Below are positions 23,970-32,954 of a stretch of DNA of 64,000 bases, one piece after another. The stretch comes from Pseudobdellovibrionaceae bacterium (lineage in GTDB: Bacteria > Bdellovibrionota > Bdellovibrionia > Bdellovibrionales > UBA1609), in contig JACKAM010000002.1 of the NCBI GenBank assembly GCA_020635075.1, positions 868,001 to 932,000 on the forward strand, in the 5' to 3' direction. The notes beneath the pieces were generated by a model, which saw nothing but the letters and a program-made list of their open reading frames with translations, was not told the DNA's origin and ran no database searches. Each line of letters opens with the position of its first letter. Within the stretch, counting starts at the first letter, position 1. The position numbers were made by a program, and so were the translations under genes.

Positions 23970-26420
23970 TTAAACGTCGAGCTCACGCGCTAACAGAGCG
24001 TTATCTTCAATGAATTTTCTTCTTGGCTCCACTTGATCGCCCATGAGAATGCTAAATGTATCATCAGCCGCCATGGCGTCATCGATGGTCACTCTTAGCA
24101 AATGGCGGTTCTCCGGATTCAAAGTGGTTTCCCATAGCTGTTCAGGGTTCATTTCGCCCAATCCCTTATAGCGTTGGACGTAGCTTCCCTTTTTACTCTC
24201 TTCCATGATGAAATCATAAAAAGACACGTAATCATGAAACTCAAGATCTTCGCCATTGCCTTTAAGAGAAATTGGCAGCTTCGCTACAGAATCTAAACTC
24301 TGCCAAAGTTCTTTAAGCTCTGCCCATTCAGAAGACTCCGCCAACTCCGTACCCAATGTAGAAAAGAACTTGTGACCAAACTTTACTGTTTCCACAATGG
24401 CTTTATGGCTATTGTATTCTTCGTCCTTTTTGGTCTCTACCTTTGAGTCCGTTATACCCAAAGTCGGGTTTGCCTTTGTAACATCTGCAAACTCAGAAAA
24501 TACCGATTTAATATCGGACTCGCTCCTAAGAATTTCAGCAAGAGTTTTCTTTTGGGCCAGAAGATGGATTATCACCTGACGATCGAAGCGGTTTTCTAGG
24601 GCCCGTAATAGGTTGTCCCACTTATGGATCTTGGTAATAAAGCCACGCAGCTTATCTTCCGTCGTGCCTACCGCCAGGTTTTTGATCTCCAAGTTACTCA
24701 GAGAACTCTTCAAGAGATGATCCATTAAAGCCTTATCATCTTTCAGATAGGTTTCGGAGTTGCCCTTTTTCACCCGATAAAGAGGTGGCTGAGCAATGTA
24801 GACGTGACCATTTTCAACCAAGTCGGGCAATTGACGGTAAAAGAATGTTAACAGCAGGGTGCGAATGTGGGAGCCGTCAACATCGGCATCTGTCATGATG
24901 ATAATCTTGTGATAACGAAGTTTATTCATATTCACATGATCACGACCAATTCCTGTTCCTAATGCCGAAATCATCATTTTGATTTCTTCATTGGAAAGCA
25001 TCTTATCGAAACGCGCCTTTTCAACGTTGAGGATTTTACCACGCAATGGAAGAACGGCCTGAGTTCTTCTATCGCGTGCCTGCTTAGCACTGCCACCCGC
25101 AGAATCCCCCTCGACCAGATACAATTCGCAAAGAGCTGGGTCGCGCTCCTGACAGTCGGCCATTTTGCCAGGTAAAGTTCCGCTATCAAGAGCGGTCTTT
25201 CTTCGCGCAAGGTCCCGGGCCTTGCGTGCTGCTAGTCGAGCCCGCGCTGACTCCACACACTTAGAGACAATGGTTTTAGCCGGACTCGGGTTTCGGTCAA
25301 ACCAATCAGCGAGCTTGTCGTTAACCAAGGACTCAACGACACCCTTGACTTCGTTATTGCCAAGCTTGGTTTTGGTTTGCCCTTCAAATTGGGGTTCCAT
25401 CACTTTAACACTGACTACTGCAGTGAGCCCCTCGCGAATGTCCTCACCCTCAAGACTGGTCTTAAGGTCCTTAAGGAGGTTTTTCTGGCTGGCATAAGCG
25501 TTAGCTGTGCGGGTGAGGGCACCCTTGAAACCGATGAGATGAGTCCCACCCTCTATGGTGTTAATGTTGTTACAATAGCTGTAGATTGATTCTGAATAAG
25601 AATCATTCCACTGCATGGCAATTTCCACTTCAACACCGTCTTTGTCGCCCTTAAAATGAACAACGTCGGAATGCAGGGACTTCTTAGTTTCGTTCATGTA
25701 CTGGACAAATTGCACCAGACCATCGGAATACTGAAAATCCTGACTCTTACCTGTTCTCTCGTCCAATAGGTGAATATGAAGGCCCGCATTTAAAAATGCC
25801 AGTTCGCGAAACCGCTTGGCTAATACGCTAAAGTCAAAAGTGATGGATTCGTCCTTAAAAATTTCCCGATCTGGCTTAAAAGTTGTTTTGGTCCCTGATC
25901 TGTCCGTGTCACCAATCTTTTCCATTTCCCCAGAGGGGTGTCCCTGCTGATAGGCCTGACGCCAAATATGACCATCACGCTTAACCTCGACAGCACATCG
26001 ACTGCTCAATGCATTGACCACAGAGGCACCGACACCGTGTAGACCACCTGACACCTTGTAGCTGTCCGAATTAAACTTTCCGCCCGCATGGAGAACTGTC
26101 ATTACAACTTCGAGAGCGGATTTCCCGTCCTTGTGTTTATCGACAGGAATTCCCCGGCCGTCGTCCTCGATGGTAATTGAATCATCGGCATGGATGCTGA
26201 CTTTGATGTGCTTACAAAACCCTGCTAATGCTTCGTCGACCGAGTTATCCACAACTTCGTAGACCAGATGATGGTACCCACGCGAGGTGGTATCGCCAAT
26301 ATACATTCCGGGTCGCTTACGAACAGCTTCCAGTCCTTCCAACACCTGAATGGAGTTGGCATCATACGCTTTTTTTTCAGTCACTTCGCCTACTACCTGT
26401 CCCTGTTCAGACACAACCAT
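23970..26420 (-). CDS. gyrB: DNA gyrase subunit B
   Basis: An 816-residue ATPase subunit. The GHKL ATP site is seen in EVVDNSVDEALAG, DDGRGIPVD and GGLHGVGASVVNALS. The TOPRIM metal site shows as LVEGDSAGGSAKQ and MTDADVDGSHIRT. The length implies the extra ~170-residue insert in the C-terminal domain, as in E. coli GyrB. The frame is open to 26492, but ATG 26420 is preceded by GAAGGGAAG and begins 7 bp after the recF stop. The perfect DnaA box at 26245-26253 inside it encodes the conserved VVDN and is probably coincidental. Confidence 0.97.
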   Translation of the reverse strand: MVVSEQGQVVGEVTEKKAYDANSIQVLEGLEAVRKRPGMYIGDTTSRGYHHLVYEVVDNSVDEALAGFCKHIKVSIHADDSITIEDDGRGIPVDKHKDGKSALEVVMTVLHAGGKFNSDSYKVSGGLHGVGASVVNALSSRCAVEVKRDGHIWRQAYQQGHPSGEMEKIGDTDRSGTKTTFKPDREIFKDESITFDFSVLAKRFRELAFLNAGLHIHLLDERTGKSQDFQYSDGLVQFVQYMNETKKSLHSDVVHFKGDKDGVEVEIAMQWNDSYSESIYSYCNNINTIEGGTHLIGFKGALTRTANAYASQKNLLKDLKTSLEGEDIREGLTAVVSVKVMEPQFEGQTKTKLGNNEVKGVVESLVNDKLADWFDRNPSPAKTIVSKCVESARARLAARKARDLARRKTALDSGTLPGKMADCQERDPALCELYLVEGDSAGGSAKQARDRRTQAVLPLRGKILNVEKARFDKMLSNEEIKMMISALGTGIGRDHVNMNKLRYHKIIIMTDADVDGSHIRTLLLTFFYRQLPDLVENGHVYIAQPPLYRVKKGNSETYLKDDKALMDHLLKSSLSNLEIKNLAVGTTEDKLRGFITKIHKWDNLLRALENRFDRQVIIHLLAQKKTLAEILRSESDIKSVFSEFADVTKANPTLGITDSKVETKKDEEYNSHKAIVETVKFGHKFFSTLGTELAESSEWAELKELWQSLDSVAKLPISLKGNGEDLEFHDYVSFYDFIMEESKKGSYVQRYKGLGEMNPEQLWETTLNPENRHLLRVTIDDAMAADDTFSILMGDQVEPRRKFIEDNALLARELDV

Positions 26421-26427
26421 CTTCCCT

Positions 26428-27570
26428 TCAACTTGCCGACTCGACAATTTCACCCTGAACAACCTGGTAGACGGCGAGATCCCTATTTCCAAAGTCCAAG
26501 GGAAATGAAAGATCTGTGGTGGTCACTAGAATTTGAGATCTAATGCCTCTCAGCGCCTCAATCAGGTTGGTCCGCTTCTGCTGATCCAGCTCAGATAGAA
26601 CATCGTCTAAAAGCAAAATCGGATACTCTTGATGAACCTTGTAATGATACATGATTTGGGCCATCTTGAAAGACAAAATTAAGCCCCTTTGCTGCCCTTG
26701 GGAACAATAAAATCGCGAATCATTTCCACTAAAAAGAAACTGGATGTCATGTTTTTGCGGCCCCACAAGAGATATCCCAGAATCCAATTCGGCATTGCGT
26801 AATTCTCTTAGTCGCGACCCGAGAGTTGTGTAAATCTTATCACGTTCAGGTGAGCGATAGGTCTTCCCTGAAATCACGTAATCCACGGAAATATCCACAT
26901 TTTGTGAGGGAAATAGGGTTGCCATGGTTTCTCCAAGATCTGGAAGGATAGCCTGAATAGCCTCCAATCGCGAAACCGTCACTTGAGTCGCCAGGTCCAA
27001 GAAGTTTGGTTGCAAGGAGTCGAGAACTCGGTGGATTTCGCTCTGGTCAGCAAGTAGGCCTTTTTTGCTATCTCTCAACCAGCGATTTCGCGAGCGAAGC
27101 GCTCTCTGGTATTGTTCAAGGATGGTCGCCTGCCTAGGAGAATGAGAAATCACCAAATCATCGATCAGTTGGCGACGGGCATCGGGGCCTTCTTTGATTG
27201 CGCCCAGACTTTCGGGGCTGAATAAAACGCAGGGAAACCTGGCCATAAGGGCCGCTTTTGTGCAGCGCTTGTTGTTGATAGAGAATTGGCGCCTTTTGCC
27301 CTCAATGACCAATTTTATTTCATCGGTTTGTCCGCCTTTTCCTTCGACGGAAGCTATAATGGTAGCTGAGGGTAACTCGGATCGACCCAGCCATGAATTG
27401 GTATCGCCGGGTCGAAATGATCGTCCCCGACAGAGGAGATAAATGGACTCCAGGAGGTTGGTTTTCCCCTGACCGTTCTCGCCCAACAAAATATTCACTC
27501 CCGACCTAATGGGTAGATTGAGAGTGGCATAATTGCGAAAGTTTCGGATTTTGAGTCGATGAACAACCAT
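26428..27570 (-). CDS. recF: DNA replication and repair protein RecF
   Basis: A 380-residue SMC-like ATPase that helps RecA load at gaps with RecOR. Walker A is GENGQGKTNLLE near residue 32. The signature region is YCSQGQQRGLILSFKMAQ and Walker B is ILLLDDVLSELDQQKR. The N-terminus VHRLKIRNFRNY is typical. It starts directly after the dnaN stop with no gap, so it is translationally coupled in the classic dnaN-recF-gyrB order. Confidence 0.97.
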   Translation of the reverse strand: MVVHRLKIRNFRNYATLNLPIRSGVNILLGENGQGKTNLLESIYLLCRGRSFRPGDTNSWLGRSELPSATIIASVEGKGGQTDEIKLVIEGKRRQFSINNKRCTKAALMARFPCVLFSPESLGAIKEGPDARRQLIDDLVISHSPRQATILEQYQRALRSRNRWLRDSKKGLLADQSEIHRVLDSLQPNFLDLATQVTVSRLEAIQAILPDLGETMATLFPSQNVDISVDYVISGKTYRSPERDKIYTTLGSRLRELRNAELDSGISLVGPQKHDIQFLFSGNDSRFYCSQGQQRGLILSFKMAQIMYHYKVHQEYPILLLDDVLSELDQQKRTNLIEALRGIRSQILVTTTDLSFPLDFGNRDLAVYQVVQGEIVESAS

Positions 27571-28689
27571 TTATATTCGCATTGGCATTACAACGCATGT
27601 ATAGCTGTCATCATCTTTCGGACGCACAAGTCCTGGCGAGAGTTGATCATTGAGCTGAATCTGTACGGTCTCGTCGTTCATGCTGCTTAAGACATCGAGG
27701 ATGTATTTGGCATTAAAGCCAATGCGGATATCTTTACCGGCATAATCAACATCGATGGTTTCTCTTGCGTCACCCAATTCCGGATTATTAGAGGAAATTT
27801 CCATTCGTCCATTGGTCAAATTCAGGGTCACACCTTTGGATTTCTGGTTTGAAAACAATGAAACCCTCTTCAGTGAGGACAAAAGTGCGTCCCTCTTAAC
27901 CGACAGCCTTTGATTCAAGTCCCGTGGAATAAGCTGTTGATAATTTGGATATTTTCCTTCAATAAGGCGGATCATTAGAATCGTGGTCCCACTGCGCACA
28001 ACCAGTTGAGCACCTTCGATAGCCATTTCAATTGGCTCATCGACGTGGTCCAAGAGCTTGCGAATTTCATTGAGTCCCTTGCGAGGAATAATCACTCCGT
28101 TCGCACTTAATTTGTCGGCTTCATCACCAGTACTGCGCTCAATCAAACTAAGACGGTGTCCATCAGTGGCCACCATACGGAAGCCCTTACCACCGTCTTC
28201 ATCGAAACGATGGAAGTAAACACCGTTAAGGTGATAACGTGTTTCGTCGTTGGAAACACTGTAAATGGTTTTTTCAATCATCTCGGACAAAACCTGGGAA
28301 TCAATCTTCACGAAACTTTCTGTCGAGTAACTTGGGAATACAGGATACTCATCAGGTGAAATTCCAACGATGTTGGATTCAATTTGGTTTTGCCTGATAT
28401 GAAGCCAATTGTTCTCACGTTTTTCAATTTCAATTGGCCCTTCAGGCAGTTCCTTAAGAATATCAAAAAGACTCTTAGCATTAACTGCAACACGTCCAGG
28501 TTGCTCAACAACAGCAGAAACTTGATCCGTAAGACTCACTTCCAAATCCGTAGCGAAAATTTTGAGTCGATCTCCCTCAGCATCCAAAAGCACGTTGATG
28601 AGGATGGGCATGGCGTTACGTTTTTCTACGATGTTCTGTGCTCTTGAAAGAAGGGTCACGAAATCCGCTTGTTCAATTTGCAATTTCAT
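27571..28689 (-). CDS. dnaN: DNA polymerase III sliding clamp (beta subunit)
   Basis: A 372-residue beta clamp with three repeated domains that tethers polymerase III to DNA. MKLQIEQADFVTLLSRAQN, the central DGHRLSLIER and the C-terminal CVVMPMRI are family hallmarks. ATG 28689 with GAGG upstream is chosen over TTG 28698. It is the first gene left of the origin and probably opens the long minus-strand unit. Its clamp pocket would be the partner for the motif proposed at 3.3 kb. Confidence 0.97.
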   Translation of the reverse strand: MKLQIEQADFVTLLSRAQNIVEKRNAMPILINVLLDAEGDRLKIFATDLEVSLTDQVSAVVEQPGRVAVNAKSLFDILKELPEGPIEIEKRENNWLHIRQNQIESNIVGISPDEYPVFPSYSTESFVKIDSQVLSEMIEKTIYSVSNDETRYHLNGVYFHRFDEDGGKGFRMVATDGHRLSLIERSTGDEADKLSANGVIIPRKGLNEIRKLLDHVDEPIEMAIEGAQLVVRSGTTILMIRLIEGKYPNYQQLIPRDLNQRLSVKRDALLSSLKRVSLFSNQKSKGVTLNLTNGRMEISSNNPELGDARETIDVDYAGKDIRIGFNAKYILDVLSSMNDETVQIQLNDQLSPGLVRPKDDDSYTCVVMPMRI

Positions 28690-28917
28690 TGGCCTCAATC
28701 CCCTCTTAAATAACTAGTAAGTTTATATAATTAAAAACAAGTAGTAATAGTAGGGCTGTGAATAACTCATTTAATAACCTAAAAGCCCGAGAACATTTAA
28801 CTTTCGTTGTGGATAAGTACCTAACAATTGTGCCGGATTAAAGTCATTCTTTTGTTGATAAGATTTTTTCCCCAGCTTTCTCACAAACATCCGCACAAAG
28901 TTATCCACAATACCTAT
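28690..28917. other. replication origin oriC (dnaN-dnaA gap)
   Basis: This 228-bp AT-rich gap between dnaA and dnaN holds exact DnaA boxes at 28808-28816 (TGTGGATAA) and 28901-28909 (TTATCCACA) and TGTGAATAA at 28757-28765, plus near matches at 28853-28861 and 28914-28922. Transcription diverges from the wider region: minus-strand genes lie to the left and plus-strand genes from rpmH to the right, as expected around an origin. The call rests on boxes, location and orientation. Confidence 0.9.
28710..28765 (-). other. DnaA-trio / unwinding element of oriC
   Basis: On the minus strand the order is DnaA box TTATTCACA, a short GC step (GCC), triplets CTA CTA TTA CTA CTT (28753 down to 28739), then an A/T-only-like stretch with TTATATAAAC. 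This is the arrangement described for the basal unwinding system of Bacillus subtilis, where DnaA loads from the boxes onto trios of one strand. The match is by eye and strand polarity fits. Confidence 0.7.
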
Positions 28918-30348
28918 TCACAGCCCTGTGATATTGTGGATACGCCCCTCTAAATCTTCGATATCTCTCTTTAAATCCGAATCCTTTTGGAGGTGGAGAT
29001 TAATGCGCCGGATTGCATTAATCACAGTCGTATGATCTTTGCCACCCAACAGTCGACCGATCTCAACTAAGGATTTGTCTTGGTGCTTCTTAATCAACCA
29101 CATCGTGACTTGGCGCGCGACAACAATGGGTTTGGTTCTTGTTCGCGACTTGAGATCACTGATTCTGACCTTAAAATGATCACTCACTAGCTTCATAATG
29201 TCTTCGCTGGTCAAAGTTGCAGTATCGTCATTGACGGCGAGAACCTTTTTGGCCAACTCAAGATTGATCTCCAAACCTTGAAGGTCAGAAAACATTTTGA
29301 CCCGGTTCAGGTTACCCTCAAGTTCACGAATCGACCGTTTGGATATGCGGGCAATATAATTAACGACTTCGTTAGGCAGACGAATTCCTCGTTTCTCGGC
29401 CTTGTAACGAAGAATAGCCACGCGGGTTTCTAATTCCGGCATCGTGATATCGGCAATCAGCCCCCACTCTAGGCGGGTGCGGATGCGATCCTCTAAGCCC
29501 TTGATATCTTTAGGCATTCTATCTGAAGCTACAATAACCTGATGGCCTTTCTCGAAAAAATCATTGAGAGTGTGGAAGAACTCCTCTTGGACAGCTTCAC
29601 CGCGGCCCAAGATCTGAATATCGTCCATCAGCAAAATGTCACATGATTCTCGATACCTACGGCGAAATTTATGCATCTCTTGGCGGCGGATACTGGAAAT
29701 ACATTCGTTTAAAAACCTCTCGGCTGAAACGTAACAGATCCTAAGATGTGGAAATTTCACGCGAATATGGTTTCCAACGGAATTTAATAGGTGGGTTTTT
29801 CCCATTCCCGTGGGTCCACATATAAATAGAGGGTTGTAATTTTCCTGCCCAGGGTTCTCGGCGATGCTGTAGGAGGCGGCATGGGCAAACTCATTGTTTC
29901 GGCCAACGACAAATGTGGAAAAGGTGAATTCCGAATTTAGGTTGTCCTTAGACACCCCAGGATTGACTGCCGACCGAGGATCTGAGCCAAAACCGCCCTG
30001 TTTTTGATAGTTTACACCTGGCGAGGAGCTTGAATTCTCATTTTGAGAGGGTTCAGGTTCTGCCACTGGAGTTATATTGGGTGAGCCGGTGACGACCATT
30101 TCGATTTCATAGGGCGACTTATAAATAGCTGAAATTTCACTACAAATCCGGTCAAAGCAGAACTCAGAAATCCACTGGCGGTGGAGTTCTGAGCGAACCC
30201 CCAAGCGAAAACAGGAGATCCCATCGTCTCTCCTTTCAATATCGAGGAGATCTGTCTCCTCAAACCAAGCCTGAAAAGGCTTGTTGTCACGATTCTTTGC
30301 TATCAGGCTGGACTTGATTTGGTTCCACAGGTCTTGCGTATCGGTCAC
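28918..30348 (-). CDS. dnaA: chromosomal replication initiator protein DnaA
   Basis: A 476-residue initiator. Domain I (1-~85) begins with LWNQIKSSL. A Pro/Ser/Asn-rich linker (domain II) follows to ~140. The AAA+ core has Walker A GPTGMGKTHLLN, Walker B ILLMDDIQ and sensor ASDRMP. Domain IV ends with the DNA-binding signature GGKDHTTVINAIRRI. GTG 30348 is the start, with GAGGG 6 bases upstream. An exact DnaA box lies 44 bp upstream of the start, consistent with autoregulation. Its 3' end abuts oriC. Confidence 0.98.
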   Translation of the reverse strand: MTDTQDLWNQIKSSLIAKNRDNKPFQAWFEETDLLDIERRDDGISCFRLGVRSELHRQWISEFCFDRICSEISAIYKSPYEIEMVVTGSPNITPVAEPEPSQNENSSSSPGVNYQKQGGFGSDPRSAVNPGVSKDNLNSEFTFSTFVVGRNNEFAHAASYSIAENPGQENYNPLFICGPTGMGKTHLLNSVGNHIRVKFPHLRICYVSAERFLNECISSIRRQEMHKFRRRYRESCDILLMDDIQILGRGEAVQEEFFHTLNDFFEKGHQVIVASDRMPKDIKGLEDRIRTRLEWGLIADITMPELETRVAILRYKAEKRGIRLPNEVVNYIARISKRSIRELEGNLNRVKMFSDLQGLEINLELAKKVLAVNDDTATLTSEDIMKLVSDHFKVRISDLKSRTRTKPIVVARQVTMWLIKKHQDKSLVEIGRLLGGKDHTTVINAIRRINLHLQKDSDLKRDIEDLEGRIHNITGL

Positions 30349-30391
30349 CGACGCCCTCGTGATTAAGAATGGTTGATCTTTTCCCCTGGAG

Positions 30392-30400
30392 TGTGGATAA
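30392..30400 (-). promoter_or_regulatory. DnaA box in the dnaA-rpmH divergent gap
   Basis: TGTGGATAA is an exact DnaA box. The 186-bp gap 30349-30534 should hold the divergent promoters of dnaA and rpmH, and the box suggests DnaA feeds back on one or both. No clear -35/-10 pair was settled on. Confidence 0.7.
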
Positions 30401-30534
30401 GTGGGGGACGATTAGCACGGGATTGGAATTCTTTCAATACCTTGACGAGGGTGCTGCCTTGTGGTTTTATGGCGCACCAAATCTAAGTGTTTAATAAGAC
30501 GTAGGAAACCAGTCGTAAAAGTGGAGATTGGAAA

Positions 30535-30684
30535 ATGAAAAGGACTTATCAACCAAGTCGTAGACGCAGAAAAAAGACCCATGGCTTTCGTTCACGTATG
30601 GCAACGAAAGATGGGCAACAGGTTCTATCTCGCCGCCGCGCCAAAGGCCGTAAGCGCCTGACGGTTTCTGTTGGTGGTAAGTGA
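30535..30684 (+). CDS. rpmH: 50S ribosomal protein L34
   Basis: A 49-residue very basic protein beginning MKRTYQPSRRRRKKTHGF and containing RMATKDGQQVLSRRRAKGRK, the L34 signature. GGAG stands about 9 bases before the ATG. It is the first gene of the plus-strand block and overlaps the start of rnpA by 14 bp. The normal family length is 44-50 residues. Confidence 0.97.
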   Translation: MKRTYQPSRRRRKKTHGFRSRMATKDGQQVLSRRRAKGRKRLTVSVGGK

Positions 30685-31042
30685 TTCCCAGAAGAGATTA
30701 AAAAGTCTTAGAAGTCGTTCTGAATTTCTGGAGATATCACGAACCGGTAACCAGGTGAGACCTTGTGGTTGGTTAATCCTGGCCTATCGCCAAAACACCT
30801 TAAAAGAAATGCGTTGTGGGTGGACAATTCCTCGCTATGTGGGAGGAGCGGTGGTGAGAAACCGGTTGCGCCGATGGTGCCGAGAGTATTTCCGAACAAA
30901 AACGTCTCTAAGATCCAGGTCTCTGGATATCAACATCATTTTTCGTAGGCGGGAAAAGGACTTTTTTAAGAATGTCGAGCGAGAAGAGCTGTACAGTTGT
31001 CTGGACCGGGCAGTCGGAAAACTGGCAAGAAAAGCTAAATAG
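30671..31042 (+). CDS. rnpA: ribonuclease P protein component
   Basis: A 123-residue basic protein that assists the RNase P RNA in 5' tRNA processing. RNRLRRWCREYFR is the family RNR signature and SRSEFLEISRTGNQV fits the N-terminal region. The start is uncertain: TTG 30671 or GTG 30674, both inside rpmH. The 3' end overlaps yidD by 71 bp. No RNase P RNA gene was seen in the window. Confidence 0.93.
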   Translation: MVVSDSQKRLKSLRSRSEFLEISRTGNQVRPCGWLILAYRQNTLKEMRCGWTIPRYVGGAVVRNRLRRWCREYFRTKTSLRSRSLDINIIFRRREKDFFKNVEREELYSCLDRAVGKLARKAK

Positions 31043-31274
31043 GATCTTTCGCACAATTCTGTTGGGACCGGTGCAATTCTATCGGGTCTATCTCAGCAGT
31101 TGGTTGGGTGGAAACTGTCGCTTTTATCCTTCATGTTCTGAATACGCCGTTGAAGCTCTTAATACCCAATCGCCAGGCCGAGCTTGTCGTTTAATTTTTC
31201 ATCGATTGTGTAAATGTCATCCTTTTGGGGAATCGGGGTACGACCCAGTACCTTGTAATGAGAGGACCAAATGA
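30972..31274 (+). CDS. yidD: membrane protein insertion efficiency factor YidD
   Basis: A 100-residue protein. The core ILLGPVQFYRVYLSSWLGGN and CRFYPSCSEYAVEALN, with CKCHPFGESGYDPVP, is diagnostic for YidD. The N-terminus from ATG 30972 is about 20 residues longer than in E. coli and lies within rnpA in another frame; a non-ATG start further on is possible. The stop overlaps the yidC ATG (ATGA), fitting coupled translation with its functional partner. Confidence 0.93.
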   Translation: MSSEKSCTVVWTGQSENWQEKLNRIFRTILLGPVQFYRVYLSSWLGGNCRFYPSCSEYAVEALNTQSPGRACRLIFHRLCKCHPFGESGYDPVPCNERTK

Positions 31275-32944
31275 GCCAAGAGAAGCAGCCATCTTTTCTG
31301 GATAGCAAAACCATTCTCGCGATTGTATTAGTGGGCATGAGTTGGATTGCTTGGCAATCCTACATGAAAAAGAAGTACCCACATGCTTATGAACAAAAGG
31401 CCCAGGTTGAACAGTCAGCTGAGGCGACCAACAATGCTGAAGGCGGCGGATCACCTAACCAGGATACAGCCGGAAATGTGGAAAACCCTGGGAGTACTGT
31501 GGGTGATTCCAATGATCTGACAACGCCAGTGGGCATTCCCACTCCGTCAGATCGAGCCGAGTCTGTGGTACACTACGAAGACGAATATTGGTCCTTTGAT
31601 ATTAGCTCAAAGGGAATGGGTATTCGCAATCTTCACCTGAAGAAGTATACAGACCGTAAGAATGAGCTGGTTTCCGTGGGTCGGGGAAGTCTTGAGCCGA
31701 TTTTTGCCACCAACCTCAGTGGACGCAGAGGAGAGCTTGACTTCACCATTGAGACAATTGGTGAAGGGCAGTTCAAAGGAACGGCGGTCACAGAGTCGGG
31801 GCAGATTACCAAGTTGGTGAGTCTGAGATCATCTCAGTATCTTTTCGAAACTGAAGTGGTGGCGACAGGCCTTAAACCCTCATTCGTGGGACTGACCGTC
31901 ACCATGGGCGATAAGCTTTATGAGTCGAAGAAAGGGGGCTTTATGCTTCCGGCCTTTGATCACCAGGAGTTTTTTATTCGGTCGAATTCGGGAAAGGACC
32001 GACTTGCCATTAATGTAGAGAAGCTGACAGAGCTTGATAAGACGATAAATCAGGTTAGAGTGGCAGCATTGGGGACTCAGTATTTTGCTCAGGGAGTTAT
32101 CGATAATTCCGATGTTATTCCCGAAGTTAAGACCTACGGAGACATCCAAGCCGGTATTGTGACGGGTCGCCTTCAGTACACGATGCTGAATAAGGCCGAT
32201 GCCTTTAAGATTAGGTACAGGTCATTTGCTGGTCCCAAATCTTTCGAGATGTTGGAAAGAATTGACTCTGAATTTGCTGAGATCGTCAATTTTGGCATGT
32301 TCAGTTGGATTGCCAAGTACATCCTGCACATGATGAAGTGGTTTTACACTTTGTTGGGCAACTGGGGTCTGGCAATTATTCTTCTGACGATCATCGTTCG
32401 CCTTATCGTTTTACCTTTCGCGGTAATGTCCTACAAATCCATGAAGAACATGCAGAAGATTCAGCCTCAGATCAAAGCTCTCCGTGAGAAGTACGCTGAG
32501 GATAAGCAGCGCTTAAACCAGGAAATGATGGGACTGATGAAGAATCACCGGGTTAATCCCCTAGGTGGATGTCTTCCCATGCTGCTGCAGTTTCCAGTGT
32601 TTATTGCTCTCTATCAGGTGTTGGGTCAGAGTATTGAGCTCTATCAGGCTCCTTTTGGATTGTGGATTCATGACCTGAGTTTGAAAGATCCTTTCTATGT
32701 GTTGCCTGTATTGATGGGCATTACCATGTTTATTCAACAAAGGATCACACCCAACACTATGGATCCGGCGCAGGCCAAGGTGTTGATGTTTATGCCACTG
32801 CTGTTCACCTTTTTTATGGTGTCCTTACCCAGTGGACTGACTCTGTACATTTTTATCAGTGCGCTGTTTGGTATTTTGCAACAGATGTACTTTATGAGGG
32901 AAAAAAAAACTGAACTGAAGACAGTTGAGGTCACAGCTAAATAG
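31271..32944 (+). CDS. yidC: membrane protein insertase YidC
   Basis: A 557-residue Gram-negative-type insertase. One N-terminal membrane helix (KTILAIVLVGMSWIAWQ) is followed by a Glu/Asn/Gly-rich linker and a periplasmic beta domain to ~345. The conserved core comes next, with five helices: LGNWGLAIILLTIIVRL, KNHRVNPLGGCLPMLLQFP and the final LPSGLTLYIFISALFGILQQ. The groove Arg is the one in TIIVRLIVLPF. It inserts membrane proteins with or without SecYEG; subunit c of ATP synthase is a known client in other bacteria. Confidence 0.97.
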   Translation: MSQEKQPSFLDSKTILAIVLVGMSWIAWQSYMKKKYPHAYEQKAQVEQSAEATNNAEGGGSPNQDTAGNVENPGSTVGDSNDLTTPVGIPTPSDRAESVVHYEDEYWSFDISSKGMGIRNLHLKKYTDRKNELVSVGRGSLEPIFATNLSGRRGELDFTIETIGEGQFKGTAVTESGQITKLVSLRSSQYLFETEVVATGLKPSFVGLTVTMGDKLYESKKGGFMLPAFDHQEFFIRSNSGKDRLAINVEKLTELDKTINQVRVAALGTQYFAQGVIDNSDVIPEVKTYGDIQAGIVTGRLQYTMLNKADAFKIRYRSFAGPKSFEMLERIDSEFAEIVNFGMFSWIAKYILHMMKWFYTLLGNWGLAIILLTIIVRLIVLPFAVMSYKSMKNMQKIQPQIKALREKYAEDKQRLNQEMMGLMKNHRVNPLGGCLPMLLQFPVFIALYQVLGQSIELYQAPFGLWIHDLSLKDPFYVLPVLMGITMFIQQRITPNTMDPAQAKVLMFMPLLFTFFMVSLPSGLTLYIFISALFGILQQMYFMREKKTELKTVEVTAK

Positions 32945-32954
32945 GAGAATTCTG

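Noticed and set aside
26245..26253. Exact DnaA box TTATCCACA inside gyrB
   Set aside because: It encodes the conserved VVDN of the ATP site, so the match is explained by protein sequence.
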